This document shows, piece by piece, positions 38,212-47,037 of a stretch of DNA of 64,000 nt. Under the pieces are notes generated by a model, which was given only the letters and a program-made list of their open reading frames with translations, made no database searches and was not told the origin of the DNA. Position 1 is the stretch's first letter. Each line of letters opens with the position of its first letter. Position numbers and translations under genes: made by a program. Origin of the DNA: Duganella aceris (lineage in GTDB: Bacteria; Pseudomonadota; Gammaproteobacteria; Burkholderiales; Burkholderiaceae_D); assembly GCF_011090165.1 (NCBI RefSeq), contig NZ_JAADJT010000006.1, positions 372,001-436,000 of the forward strand, given 5' to 3'.

Positions 38212-38364
38212 GACATCTCCTTGTTGTGGTTGAGGCCAGCGGGCCGTCGGCCTGCGCTGGTGGGATTTGGACCGGCTAGCGGCGTGGAAGTTTTGGTATT
38301 CTTGGTTCCTCGATCGCGTTAATCAGGTATCATCCAGCCTCGTGTTTTCCCCACCTCATACGCC

Positions 38365-39495
38365 ATGACCTTCCGCCGCCTCGATCTGTTTTGCCGTGTT
38401 GTCGACAACTACGGCGATATCGGCATTTGTTGGCGCCTGGCGCGGCAATGGGCGCGCGAACACGGCCTGGCCGTGACGCTGTGGGTCGACGACCTGGCCA
38501 GCTTCCAGCGCATCTGCCCGGAGGTCGAGGTCGACACCGAGACGCAGCAGCTGGCCGGCGTCACCGTGCGCCACTGGCGCAGCCAGGACGGCGGGTTCAC
38601 GCCCGCCGACGTGGCCGACATCGTGATCGAATTTTTCGCGGTCGATATTCCGCCCGGCTACATCGAGGCGATGGCGCAGTGCGAGCCGCGTCCGGTCTGG
38701 TTCAATTTGGAGGGCTTGACGGCGGAGGAGTGGGTCGAGGGTTGCCATCGCCTGACGTCGCCGCATCCGCGCCTCAAGCTGACCAAGCATTTCTTCTTTC
38801 CCGGCTTCACCGCCAGAACCGGCGGGCTGCTGCGCGAAGCGGATCTGGAGCCGCAGCGTCTGGCGTTTCAGTCGCAGGCATCGGAAGCGGCGGCCTTCCT
38901 GGCGCGCTTCGGCGTCACGCCGGCCGAGATGGCGGCGACCAAGGTGTCGCTGTTCTGCTATCCGCACGCGCCGGTGTCGGCGCTGTTCGAGGTCTGGCAG
39001 AACGCCGCCGCGCCCATCGTCTGCCTGGTGCCGGAAGGCGTCGCGGCGGAGGCGGTGCACGCCTTCACCGGCGGCCAGGCTTCGGCCACGCGCGGCGCGC
39101 TGACGGTGCGTGTGCTGCCCTTCGTAGCGCAGCCGGATTACGACAAGCTGCTGTGGGCCTGCGACCTGAACTTCGTGCGCGGCGAGGATTCCTTCGTGCG
39201 CGCGCAATGGGCCGGCAAGCCCTTCGTCTGGCACATCTATCCGCAGGACGAGAACCTGCACCACAAGAAATTGCGCGCCTTCCTGCAACGCTACGCGACC
39301 GACTTGCCCAACCTGACCGCCTTCTCGCTGTACTGGAACGGCGCCGCCGCGATGGACGACTGGACGGCCGGCTGGTCCGCCTTCGAGCGCGAGATGCCGC
39401 AAATGACGCTGCGCGCCGCCGAGTGGCAGCAACAAATGTTGGCCCACGGCGACCTGGCCGGCAACATGCTGGCCTTCGCCGCCACGCTGAGATAG
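38365..39495 (+). CDS. earP: EF-P arginine rhamnosyltransferase EarP
   Basis: 376 residues (former DUF2331). The opening RLDLFCRVVDNYGDIGICWR contains the conserved NYGDIG with its catalytic-site Asp, and DLNFVRGEDSFVRAQW near residue 270 carries the RGEDS nucleotide-sugar contact of the GT-B fold. The enzyme transfers rhamnose from dTDP-beta-L-rhamnose to arginine 32 of EF-P. The adjacent efp gene with Arg32 confirms the assignment. The gap to efp is 131 bp. Confidence 0.96.
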   Translation: MTFRRLDLFCRVVDNYGDIGICWRLARQWAREHGLAVTLWVDDLASFQRICPEVEVDTETQQLAGVTVRHWRSQDGGFTPADVADIVIEFFAVDIPPGYIEAMAQCEPRPVWFNLEGLTAEEWVEGCHRLTSPHPRLKLTKHFFFPGFTARTGGLLREADLEPQRLAFQSQASEAAAFLARFGVTPAEMAATKVSLFCYPHAPVSALFEVWQNAAAPIVCLVPEGVAAEAVHAFTGGQASATRGALTVRVLPFVAQPDYDKLLWACDLNFVRGEDSFVRAQWAGKPFVWHIYPQDENLHHKKLRAFLQRYATDLPNLTAFSLYWNGAAAMDDWTAGWSAFEREMPQMTLRAAEWQQQMLAHGDLAGNMLAFAATLR

Positions 39496-39626
39496 GCGGG
39501 GCGGGAAAAACAGGGTACAATGCCGGGTTAATTTACAGCGCATTTTTACCCGATCAAACGTAAGCCGAAGGCTTTTGCCTGGCAACAGATGATTTTTACG
39601 CAACCTACTTTTTACGTACATTCTCT

Positions 39627-40202
39627 ATGAAACCTGCAAAAGAAATTCGTGTTGGCAATATCATTATGGTTGAGGGCAAGCCATTCATCGTGCTGCGCTC
39701 CGACGTCAACGGTTCGAGCCGCACGGGCTTCACGTACAAATGGAAGATGAAGAATCTTCTGACCAACAGCCCGCTGGAAAACGTCTTCCGTGGCGACGAC
39801 AAGTTCGACGTCGTGGTCCTGGACAAGAAGCCGGTCACCTACTCGTACTTCGCCGATCCTCTGTACGTCTTCATGGACGCTGAGTACGAACAGTACGAAA
39901 TCGAAGAAGAAAACCTGGGCGACGCCCTGAACTACCTGAAAGACGGCATGGAATGCGAAGCTGTCTTCTACGACGGCAAAGCGATCTCGGTTGAACTGCC
40001 AACCACCATCGCACGCCAGATCGTGTACTCGGAGCCAGCCGTCAAGGGCAACACTTCGGGCAACGTCCTGAAAGACGCGAAGATCGAAAACGCCATTGAA
40101 TCGAAACAGTTCACCGTTCAAGTGCCACTGTTCGTGAGCCAGGACGACGTCATCGAAATCGACACCCGCACCAACGAATACAAGAAAATCGTCCGCAACT
40201 AA
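39627..40202 (+). CDS. efp: Elongation factor P
   Basis: 191 residues. Relieves ribosome stalling at polyproline stretches. The tip of domain I reads [10 protein letters not shown], placing Arg at position 32, the residue rhamnosylated by EarP (lysine in the EpmA/YjeK type). Domains II and III follow, ending [18 protein letters not shown]. Codon usage is less GC-biased than in the neighbours, as expected for a highly expressed gene. Followed by a strong intrinsic terminator. Confidence 0.97.
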   Translation: MKPAKEIRVGNIIMVEGKPFIVLRSDVNGSSRTGFTYKWKMKNLLTNSPLENVFRGDDKFDVVVLDKKPVTYSYFADPLYVFMDAEYEQYEIEEENLGDALNYLKDGMECEAVFYDGKAISVELPTTIARQIVYSEPAVKGNTSGNVLKDAKIENAIESKQFTVQVPLFVSQDDVIEIDTRTNEYKKIVRN

Positions 40203-40216
40203 GTCGATTTCCTCCT

Positions 40217-40256
40217 TAAAAAAGCACGCCCGCATCGCCGGCGTGCTTTTTTTTTT
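40217..40256 (+). terminator. Intrinsic terminator of efp
   Basis: AAAAAAGCACGCC, loop CGCATCGCC, then GGCGTGCTTTTTTTTTT: a GC-rich stem of about 8 bp extended by A-T pairs and followed by ten T residues. Confidence 0.93.
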
Positions 40257-40339
40257 GCCCAAAATGGCAATTTTTGTGGTGTAGCTGTCAACACGCTGAT
40301 ATATTTATGCAACGCAACAAACCAACGACAAGGATGGGC

Positions 40340-41947
40340 ATGGACCGCAGGGACTTCGTACGGATCGGTTTGGCGGCTGGGGCCGCCGTGAGCGGCAATC
40401 GCGTGCTGGCGGCGCCGGCGACGGCGGGGGCCAAACTTGGCCCGGGCGGCATCCTCGACGCCGGTGTGTTGGAGCAGCAGCAGATGATGGAGGCCGGCAA
40501 GCTGACCTCGCACGCGCTGACGTCGCAATACCTGGCCCGCATCAAGAGCATCGACAAGTCCGGTCCGCGTCTCAACGCCATCATCGAAATCAATCCCGAA
40601 GCGCTGAAGATCGCGCTGGAGATGGACCGCGAGCGCAATCTGAAGCGCGTGCGCGGTCCGCTGCACGGCATCCCGGTCCTATTGAAGGACAACATCGCCA
40701 CCGCCGACCGCATGAGCACCACCGCCGGTTCGCTGGCGCTGTCCGGCGTGCGCGCCGCGCGCGACGCGCATGTGACGGCGCAGTTGCGCGCGGCCGGCGC
40801 CGTCATCATCGGCAAGACCAACCTGAGCGAGTGGGCCAATATGCGCTCCACCCATTCCGTCAGCGGCTGGAGCGGGCGTGGCGGTCTGACCTTGAATCCG
40901 TATGCGCTGGACCGCAACTGCAGCGGCTCCAGTTCCGGCTCGGGCGCGGCGATCGCCGCCGGCCTGGCTACGCTGGCGGTCGGCACCGAGACCGACGGCT
41001 CCATCGTTTCGCCGGCCTCGATCTGCGGCCTGGTCGGCATCAAGCCGACCCTGGGCTTGGTCAGCCGCAGCGGCATCATCCCGATCGCGCACTCGCAGGA
41101 CACCGCCGGCCCGATGGCGCGCAGCGTCGCCGACGCCGCGCTGATGTTGTCGGCGATGGCGGGCGTCGATGCCAACGATCCGGTGACGAAGGAAAGCGCG
41201 GGCAAGGGCGGCGACTATCGCGCGGCGCTGGAGAAGGGCGGCCTGAAAGGCAAGCGTATCGGCGTGGCGCGCAATTTCTTCGGCCGCAACGACGATCTGG
41301 ACGCGGTGATCGAAAAAGCGCTGCTGGCATTGAAGGCGCAGGGCGCGGTGCTGGTCGATACCGAAGTGCCCAACGTCGGCAAGTACGACGACAGCGAGAC
41401 CGAAGTGCTGCTGTACGAATTCAAGGCCGATCTGGCGGCCTATCTGAAGGAATATGCGCCCAACGCGCCGGTCTCCAACATGGCCGACGTGATCGCGTTC
41501 AACGAGAAGAACAAGCAGCGGGAATTGCCGTACTTCGGGCAGGAGTACCTGGTGCGCTCGCAGGAAAAGGGCGGTCTCGATACGCCGGCCTACCGCGAGG
41601 CGCTGGCCAACAACCACCGCTATTCGCGCGCCGAGGGTATCGATCAGGTGATGAAGGAGCACCGGCTCGATGCGCTGGTGGCGCCGACCGGCGGCCCGGC
41701 GTGGCTGACCGACTTTATCAACGGCGACCATTACACCGGCAGCTTCTCGTCACCGGCGGCGGTGGCGGGTTATCCGCACATCACGGTGCCGGCTGGGTAT
41801 GTGCACGGCTTGCCGGTCGGGCTGTCGTTCGTCGGCGCGGCGTATAGCGAAGCGTCGTTGATCCGCATGGCTTACTCGTACGAGCAGGCCACGCTGCACC
41901 GCCGCGCGCCGCAGTTCCCGGCCAGCGTGTCGCTGGCGGCGCGCTAG
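40340..41947 (+). CDS. Tat-exported amidase (amidase signature family)
   Basis: 535 residues from ATG 40340, which has AAGGA at 40330-40334; earlier ATGs at 40307 and 40334 are poorly placed. The N-terminus MDRRDFVRIGLAAGAAVSG is a twin-arginine signal. Catalytic Lys in VLLKDNIATADR, cis-Ser region NCSGSSSGSGAAIAAGLA and nucleophile Ser in ETDGSIVSPAS form the Ser-Ser-Lys triad of amidase signature enzymes. It hydrolyses an unknown amide in the periplasm. The 3' end overlaps the next gene by 4 bp in convergent orientation. Confidence 0.93.
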   Translation: MDRRDFVRIGLAAGAAVSGNRVLAAPATAGAKLGPGGILDAGVLEQQQMMEAGKLTSHALTSQYLARIKSIDKSGPRLNAIIEINPEALKIALEMDRERNLKRVRGPLHGIPVLLKDNIATADRMSTTAGSLALSGVRAARDAHVTAQLRAAGAVIIGKTNLSEWANMRSTHSVSGWSGRGGLTLNPYALDRNCSGSSSGSGAAIAAGLATLAVGTETDGSIVSPASICGLVGIKPTLGLVSRSGIIPIAHSQDTAGPMARSVADAALMLSAMAGVDANDPVTKESAGKGGDYRAALEKGGLKGKRIGVARNFFGRNDDLDAVIEKALLALKAQGAVLVDTEVPNVGKYDDSETEVLLYEFKADLAAYLKEYAPNAPVSNMADVIAFNEKNKQRELPYFGQEYLVRSQEKGGLDTPAYREALANNHRYSRAEGIDQVMKEHRLDALVAPTGGPAWLTDFINGDHYTGSFSSPAAVAGYPHITVPAGYVHGLPVGLSFVGAAYSEASLIRMAYSYEQATLHRRAPQFPASVSLAAR

Positions 41948-42690
41948 CCTTTCAGCAGGTGGCGGAAGGTCGGCTCGATGTTCATCGCGTGCAGGTGGGC
42001 GATGATGTCTTCCAGCGTGGCGTCTTTCAGTAGCAGGCCTTCGGTTGGCGGGATCGCCGTCGCCGCGCGTGGGGCGGCCGCGGGCGCCGGCGCCGGCGCG
42101 GCCGCCTGCTTCTGCTGAAGCAGGTTGAGCGCCTTGGCGAATTCCGCGTCGCCGATGCTTTGCAAGCCTTCCAGGAACGCCGTCTGCGCGGCGATTGGCG
42201 GCTGCATTTCCAGGCCAAGTTCGTCGGCGAACGAAGCGCCCATGCCCGGATTGATGAACGCGCCCCACAATCCGGTCGCATGGTGCAGGCACGGCGGCAG
42301 CTCGACCGCCGTCCGGTTCAAATCAATTTGCTCGTCTTTAAAGTAAGCCATATGCAGCAAGGCCAGGAACGCGCGCGCCTGCTCGGTCGGTATCGGCGAT
42401 GCGAGCGACAGCCACAGGCCGTAGCTGGTGCCGCCGGAGACGCTGACCGCCGGCGCCGGCAAGCCGAGCTCCGTTTGCAGCGCGTTGGCGACCTCGCACA
42501 AGCGCGTCCAATGCTGCTCGTTCGGCGTCTTGTGGAAGTCGATGACCAGCGCGCGCGTCATGCCGGCGGCGTTGGCCAGGTCGACGGACAGCGTGGTCTC
42601 GCCGCTCAAGTGCCAGCCCAGGCTCTCGTCGTCATAACGCTGGTCGTTAAGCAGATAGAGTCTTCTCAGTTCCGAAATTAATTTATGCAT
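41944..42690 (-). CDS. Uncharacterised protein (248 aa)
   Basis: The reading frame extends far upstream, but the last plausible start is ATG 42690 (MHKLISELRRLYLLNDQRYD). Features: an N-terminal region with ALVIDFHKTPNEQHWTRLCE, a central VSVSGGTSYGLWLSLASPIP, a Pro/Ala linker (residues 190-215) and a short helical C-terminus LEDIIAHLHAMNIEPTF. The central segment faintly recalls primase-polymerase (AEP) folds, where a similar SG-x-G-x-H-x-W strand occurs, but the His is absent here. I do not recognise a confident family. It is divergent from the alpha/beta hydrolase gene across 93 bp. Confidence 0.75.
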   Translation of the reverse strand: MHKLISELRRLYLLNDQRYDDESLGWHLSGETTLSVDLANAAGMTRALVIDFHKTPNEQHWTRLCEVANALQTELGLPAPAVSVSGGTSYGLWLSLASPIPTEQARAFLALLHMAYFKDEQIDLNRTAVELPPCLHHATGLWGAFINPGMGASFADELGLEMQPPIAAQTAFLEGLQSIGDAEFAKALNLLQQKQAAAPAPAPAAAPRAATAIPPTEGLLLKDATLEDIIAHLHAMNIEPTFRHLLKG

Positions 42691-42783
42691 GTCCGCATTA
42701 TCGCTCAACGCGATTTGATAATGATGGTTTATTATGCAACATGGCAGCCGTGGCGCTGCTTCACCTGAGATGGAACTATCGCG

Positions 42784-43797
42784 ATGACTAAAGCTGTCTA
42801 TGGTTTTGCCGTGCTGGCGCTGGCCGCCGGCGTGATGCCTTCCGCGTTTGCTGCCGCGCAGCCCGATGCGGGCGCCGTGTTCGCGGTGCCGCATCAGCTG
42901 GTCGACGTCGGCGGCCGCAAGATGAACATCTATTGCAGCGGGCAGGGCGCCACCACGGTGGTCTTCGATTCTCCGTCCGGCGACGCCGGGTGGGGCTGGT
43001 ATCGCGTGCAGCCGGAAGTGGCCAGGCACACCCGCGCTTGCGTCTACGACCGTGCGGGCCTTGGCTTCAGCGATCCGGCCAAGCGGCCCAACACCTCCGA
43101 AAACGTGGTGGAGGATCTGCACAAGCTGCTGGCGGCGGCCGGCGAGAAGGCTCCGTATGTCCTGGTCGGCAATTCGCTCGGCGGCGCCAATGTGCAGGTC
43201 TTCACCTATCGCTATCCGAAAGAGGTCAAGGGGCTGGTGCTGGTCGAGGCGCAGCACGAGGATGAAACCAGTCGCCTGGACAAGGTCACGCAAGGAAAAA
43301 TCAAGCAGGTCTACACGATGATCGCCGCGCAGAACAAGTACTGCCTGGCCGCCGCCGAAAAAGGCTTCAAGGCCGGTAGCGAGGAACAGACCAATTGCGT
43401 CGACAACGAGGCGGCGATCGCGAAAGTGTTCGGTCCCAAGCTGGCCGCTGCGATATCGGCGTCCACGGCGAAGCCCGGCTTCTGGCGCGCCAACGTCGCC
43501 GAATACGACGGCATCGCCGCCAGCGATGAACAGCTGCGCAAGCTGCGGCGTCCGTTCGGCGACCTGCCGGTCGTGGTGCTGACCCGAGGCGTCAGCCCGT
43601 ATGCGATACCCGGCCAGCCGCAAAGCGCGATGAACAAGGCGACGGAAGATGAGAATTTCGCGGTGCAGAAGGAATATCTGAAGCTGACCACGCGCGGCAC
43701 GCAGCGCGTGGTGGCCGGCGCCGGCCACGTGATTCAGGCGGAGAAGCCCGAAGCCGTGGTCGCGGCGGTGCTGGAAGTGCTGAAGCAGGTCAAGTAA
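42784..43797 (+). CDS. Secreted alpha/beta hydrolase
   Basis: 337 residues. Signal peptide (AVYGFAVLALAAGVMPSAFA) then an alpha/beta hydrolase fold: nucleophile elbow GNSLGG (Ser near residue 131), oxyanion region SPSGDAGWGWY, YDRAGLGFSDPA, and the catalytic His in VVAGAGHVIQAEKPE near the C-terminus. Substrate unknown; esterase or lipase-like activity in the periplasm is likely. It ends one base before the msrA stop on the opposite strand. Confidence 0.9.
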   Translation: MTKAVYGFAVLALAAGVMPSAFAAAQPDAGAVFAVPHQLVDVGGRKMNIYCSGQGATTVVFDSPSGDAGWGWYRVQPEVARHTRACVYDRAGLGFSDPAKRPNTSENVVEDLHKLLAAAGEKAPYVLVGNSLGGANVQVFTYRYPKEVKGLVLVEAQHEDETSRLDKVTQGKIKQVYTMIAAQNKYCLAAAEKGFKAGSEEQTNCVDNEAAIAKVFGPKLAAAISASTAKPGFWRANVAEYDGIAASDEQLRKLRRPFGDLPVVVLTRGVSPYAIPGQPQSAMNKATEDENFAVQKEYLKLTTRGTQRVVAGAGHVIQAEKPEAVVAAVLEVLKQVK

Positions 43798-44511
43798 TCA
43801 CATCGCCTTGCGGACCAGGACCGCGTCGGCCCGGTACAGCTCCGGGATGACGCGCTTCAGGTTCGCCACCTTCGGCAAATCGTTGTAGACGATGTACGGA
43901 TCGTTCGGATGCAACGTCAGGTAGTTCTGGTGATAGCTCTCGGCCGGATAGAATTTTTTATCCGATTCGATCCTGGTCGCCAGCGGTTTCTTGAACACGT
44001 GGGCGGCGTCCAGCTGCGCGATGTATTTTTCTGCCACACTGCGCTGCACCGGCGATTGCGGGAAGATCGCCGAGCGGTATTGCGTGCCGGTGTCCGGCCC
44101 CTGGCGATTCAGCTCGGTCGGATTGTGCGCCACCGAGAAGAAGATCTGCAGCAGCTTGCCGTAGCTGATCTGCGTCGGGTCGTAGGTGATCTTCACCGAT
44201 TCCGCATGGCCGGTGTCGCCGGAGCTGACCGTGTCGTAGGACGCGGTGCGCGCATCGCCGCCGATGTAGCCGGAGACCGCGTTGCTGACGCCTTTGACGT
44301 GCTGGAACACGCCCTGTACGCCCCAGAAACAGCCGCCGGAAAAGATCGCGGTGGCGGTGTGCTCTGTACTGGCCGGTTCATCGACCGCCGGCGGCGCGAT
44401 GACCACGGCGACTTCCGCCGATACCGCCGGTTGCTGCAACAGGAACAGGCCGACGACGCCTGCACCGATCAAGGCCGCCGGAGCGCCCCAGTTTTTCAAG
44501 ATGCTTTTCAT
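43798..44511 (-). CDS. msrA: Peptide methionine sulfoxide reductase MsrA, exported form
   Basis: 237 residues from ATG 44511 (GGAG upstream). An N-terminal signal anchor or signal peptide (WGAPAALIGAGVVGLFLLQ) precedes the MsrA domain, with the catalytic Cys in SGGCFWGVQGVFQ, then AVSGYIGG and the conserved YHQNYL near the C-terminus. It reduces Met-S-sulfoxide, here on the outer face of the inner membrane. Last gene of msrB-dipZ-msrA with 13 bp between dipZ and msrA. A standard cytosolic MsrA lacks such an N-terminus. Confidence 0.95.
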   Translation of the reverse strand: MKSILKNWGAPAALIGAGVVGLFLLQQPAVSAEVAVVIAPPAVDEPASTEHTATAIFSGGCFWGVQGVFQHVKGVSNAVSGYIGGDARTASYDTVSSGDTGHAESVKITYDPTQISYGKLLQIFFSVAHNPTELNRQGPDTGTQYRSAIFPQSPVQRSVAEKYIAQLDAAHVFKKPLATRIESDKKFYPAESYHQNYLTLHPNDPYIVYNDLPKVANLKRVIPELYRADAVLVRKAM

Positions 44512-44524
44512 GTAAATCTCCGTT

Positions 44525-46381
44525 TCAACCAAAGGTGAAGGCGTAGGCTTGTACGCCTGGATCGAGGAACTCAATGCTGAAGGTGCGGTCGCCGACGCCG
44601 CCGGCCTGGCGCACCAGCTGATACAAACGCTGGCCGTCGATCACGCCGCTGCCGTCGGCCGCGACGTCGGTACCGTGATCCTTGCCCGGCGCGGCGCCGT
44701 CGATGGTGACGCGGAAGCGTACCGGCTTGCCGTCCTTGCCCGGTCCGAGCACCAGATGCACATCACGCGCATGGAAGCGGTAGACGATGCTGCCCTTGCC
44801 CTGGTTCAGCGTGATCTGGTCCGGTTGCGACAGCCAGTTGCCGGCCAGGCCCCACTGGTTCAGCGCCGGCTTGGCCGGAGCGGTGTAGCTGCGGGCGGCG
44901 TTGGCCGCCTGCTTTTCCGGCGAGGCGAAGTTCTCGGCGCGCTCGTAACCGAGATAGGTCTCCGGCGACGCCACCTGGCCCATGTCCGCCTGCTGCTGCA
45001 CGCCTTGCGCATCTTCGGCGCTGACCACGGTGTTGGTGACGTCCTTGCGGCCGGCTTCTTCCAGCAGCTGCTGGATCGCCTGTTCCGATTTGGCGTAGTC
45101 GCCTTCGCCGAAGTGGTGGTGGCGGATCTGGCCCTTGGCGTCGATCAGGTAGTGCGCCGGCCAGTATTGGTTCTTGAACGCGCGCCAGATCGCGAAGTTG
45201 TTATCGATCGCCACCGGGAAGTTGATGCCCAGGTCCTTGGTGGCCTTGCGGACGTTGCCGATGTCGCGTTCGAAGGCGAATTCCGGAGCGTGCACGCCGA
45301 TCACCACCAGGCCCTGGTCGCGGTACTTCTCGGCCCATGCCTTGGTATAGGGCAGGCTGCGCAGGCAGTTGATGCAGGAGTAGGTCCAGAAATCGATCAG
45401 CACCACCTTGCCTTTGAGCTGCTGCGCGGTCAGCGGGGCGGAGTTCAGCCACTGCACGGCGCCGTCCAGCGGAGGCAGCGTGCCTTCGACGTTGAGCGTG
45501 TCGGCGGCCGGCGCCATGGCGCGGCGCGCCATCATCGCCGGACCGGCGGCCATCGCGGTGCGCGACATCATCGCGCCGGAGCCGGTGTCCTCGGTGGTCG
45601 CGTCGCTGGCAGCGGCCCTGCGCATCATCGCGCCGCCGGCGGGAGCTTCGTCGCGCGGCGCCAGGCTATCGATCAGTTTCTGCTCGATGCCTGCCGTCGC
45701 CACCGAAGACACCTTGGTCAGCAAGCCGGTATCCAGACCGGTCGCGATGGCGACCACGCCGGCCAGCATCGCGACGCCGAGGCCACGGCGCACCCACTCA
45801 CCGGCGCCGAGGGAGCGCTTCATCGCTCCGAACACCTTGCCGCCGACCAGCAGCGCCAGAGCCAGCGAAGTCGCGGCGCCGGCGGCGTAGGCCAACAGCA
45901 GCAGCGTGGTGCCGACGCTGGCGCCGTTCAACGCCGCGCCGGTCAGCACCAGGCCGAGCACCGGGCCGGCGCAGGGCGCCCACAGCAGGCCGGTCGCGAC
46001 GCCGAGCAGGAAGGACGAACGTGCGCCCGAACCCGCGCCGTTGTCGGACTGCGCCTTGTTGGACAGCTTGTCGCCCAAGGCGACCAGCGGCTTGGTCAAA
46101 CGGTCCGCGAGGTGCGGCAGCATCAGCGTAACGCCGAAGAAGGCCATCAAGGCCAGCGCCAGCCAGCGGCCGTATTGGTTGGCCTGCACCACCCAGCCGC
46201 CACCGACGGCGGCCAGCGTCGCCACGAGCGCGAAGGTCAGCGCCATGCCGGCCAGCAGCGGCAGGCCGCTGCGCACGAACGGTTGCCCGGTGCGGGCGAA
46301 TACAAACGGCAGCACCGGCAGGATGCACGGGCTCAGGATGGTCAGGGCGCCGCCCAGGTAGGAGAGTAGAATCAGTAACAT
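44525..46381 (-). CDS. DipZ-like thiol electron relay (CcdA plus thioredoxin-like domain)
   Basis: 618 residues. An N-terminal CcdA-type membrane domain (about 1-225) has paired cysteines in LSPCILPVLPF and LLWAPCAGPVLG. A Met/Ala-rich linker (252-290) follows, then a periplasmic TlpA-like thioredoxin domain with FWTYSCINCLRS (Cys336, Cys339), and a C-terminal beta-sandwich domain (about 480-618) typical of DipZ proteins. It carries electrons from cytoplasmic thioredoxin across the membrane. The position between msrB and msrA indicates that it recharges both reductases. Confidence 0.93.
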   Translation of the reverse strand: MLLILLSYLGGALTILSPCILPVLPFVFARTGQPFVRSGLPLLAGMALTFALVATLAAVGGGWVVQANQYGRWLALALMAFFGVTLMLPHLADRLTKPLVALGDKLSNKAQSDNGAGSGARSSFLLGVATGLLWAPCAGPVLGLVLTGAALNGASVGTTLLLLAYAAGAATSLALALLVGGKVFGAMKRSLGAGEWVRRGLGVAMLAGVVAIATGLDTGLLTKVSSVATAGIEQKLIDSLAPRDEAPAGGAMMRRAAASDATTEDTGSGAMMSRTAMAAGPAMMARRAMAPAADTLNVEGTLPPLDGAVQWLNSAPLTAQQLKGKVVLIDFWTYSCINCLRSLPYTKAWAEKYRDQGLVVIGVHAPEFAFERDIGNVRKATKDLGINFPVAIDNNFAIWRAFKNQYWPAHYLIDAKGQIRHHHFGEGDYAKSEQAIQQLLEEAGRKDVTNTVVSAEDAQGVQQQADMGQVASPETYLGYERAENFASPEKQAANAARSYTAPAKPALNQWGLAGNWLSQPDQITLNQGKGSIVYRFHARDVHLVLGPGKDGKPVRFRVTIDGAAPGKDHGTDVAADGSGVIDGQRLYQLVRQAGGVGDRTFSIEFLDPGVQAYAFTFG

Positions 46382-46393
46382 GGTGCGCTCCCG

Positions 46394-46888
46394 TCAAGCT
46401 TCGCCGGGCGTGAAGCTCAACGCCAGGCCATCGATGCAATACCGCAGGCCGGTCGGTTCCGGGCCGTCGTCGAACACGTCGCCGAGGTGGCTGCCGCAGC
46501 GGCGGCATTTCACTTCCGCGCCCATCATGCCCAGCGAGGTGGTGCGGCTGGTGTAGACGCCGCGATCCAGCGGTTTCCAGAAACTCGGCCAGCCGGTGCC
46601 GCTATCGAACTTGTTTTTCGACGAGAACAGCGGATTCTGGCAGCCGGCGCAGAAGAATTTGCCGGCGCGGTGCTCGTTGTACAGCGGGCTGGAAAACGGC
46701 CGCTCGGTGCCGCCCTTGCGCAGGATCTCGTATTGGGATGGGCTCAGCAGGGCGCGCCATTCGGCGTCGCTATGAGTCACTTCCCAGGCCGGGGCGGGGG
46801 CGGCGTCAACGGCGCGCCAGTTGAAAGCTGCGGCGCCTGCGATCAGGGCGGCGCCGCCGGTAAAGATGAAACTGCGTCGGGATGTCAT
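46394..46888 (-). CDS. msrB: Peptide methionine sulfoxide reductase MsrB, Tat-exported
   Basis: 164 residues from ATG 46888 with a strong GGAGG. The start MTSRRSFIFTGGAALIAG is a twin-arginine signal. The MsrB fold shows zinc cysteines in FCAGCQNPLFS and CRRCGSHLGDVF, and the catalytic Cys in GLRYCIDGLALSF. It reduces Met-R-sulfoxide. Export in folded, zinc-loaded form fits the Tat route. First gene of the operon. The divergent response regulator starts 149 bp away. Confidence 0.95.
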   Translation of the reverse strand: MTSRRSFIFTGGAALIAGAAAFNWRAVDAAPAPAWEVTHSDAEWRALLSPSQYEILRKGGTERPFSSPLYNEHRAGKFFCAGCQNPLFSSKNKFDSGTGWPSFWKPLDRGVYTSRTTSLGMMGAEVKCRRCGSHLGDVFDDGPEPTGLRYCIDGLALSFTPGEA

Positions 46889-47037
46889 ATTTCCTCCAAG
46901 AGTGGAATAACCATGGAGCCATTCTGCTCCCCGGGCGCTGACGAAATCCTCACGTAAACTTAAATTAAATGTGATACTTTCCGAGACGGGAATCCCGCAC
47001 AATGGCGGCTTTCCGACTTTTCCGGCCCCGACTGACC

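Noticed and set aside
42691..43728. Upstream extension of the minus-strand frame of the 248-aa protein
   Set aside because: The extension is antisense to the alpha/beta hydrolase gene, which has clear catalytic motifs and a signal peptide; the extension has shadow-frame composition.
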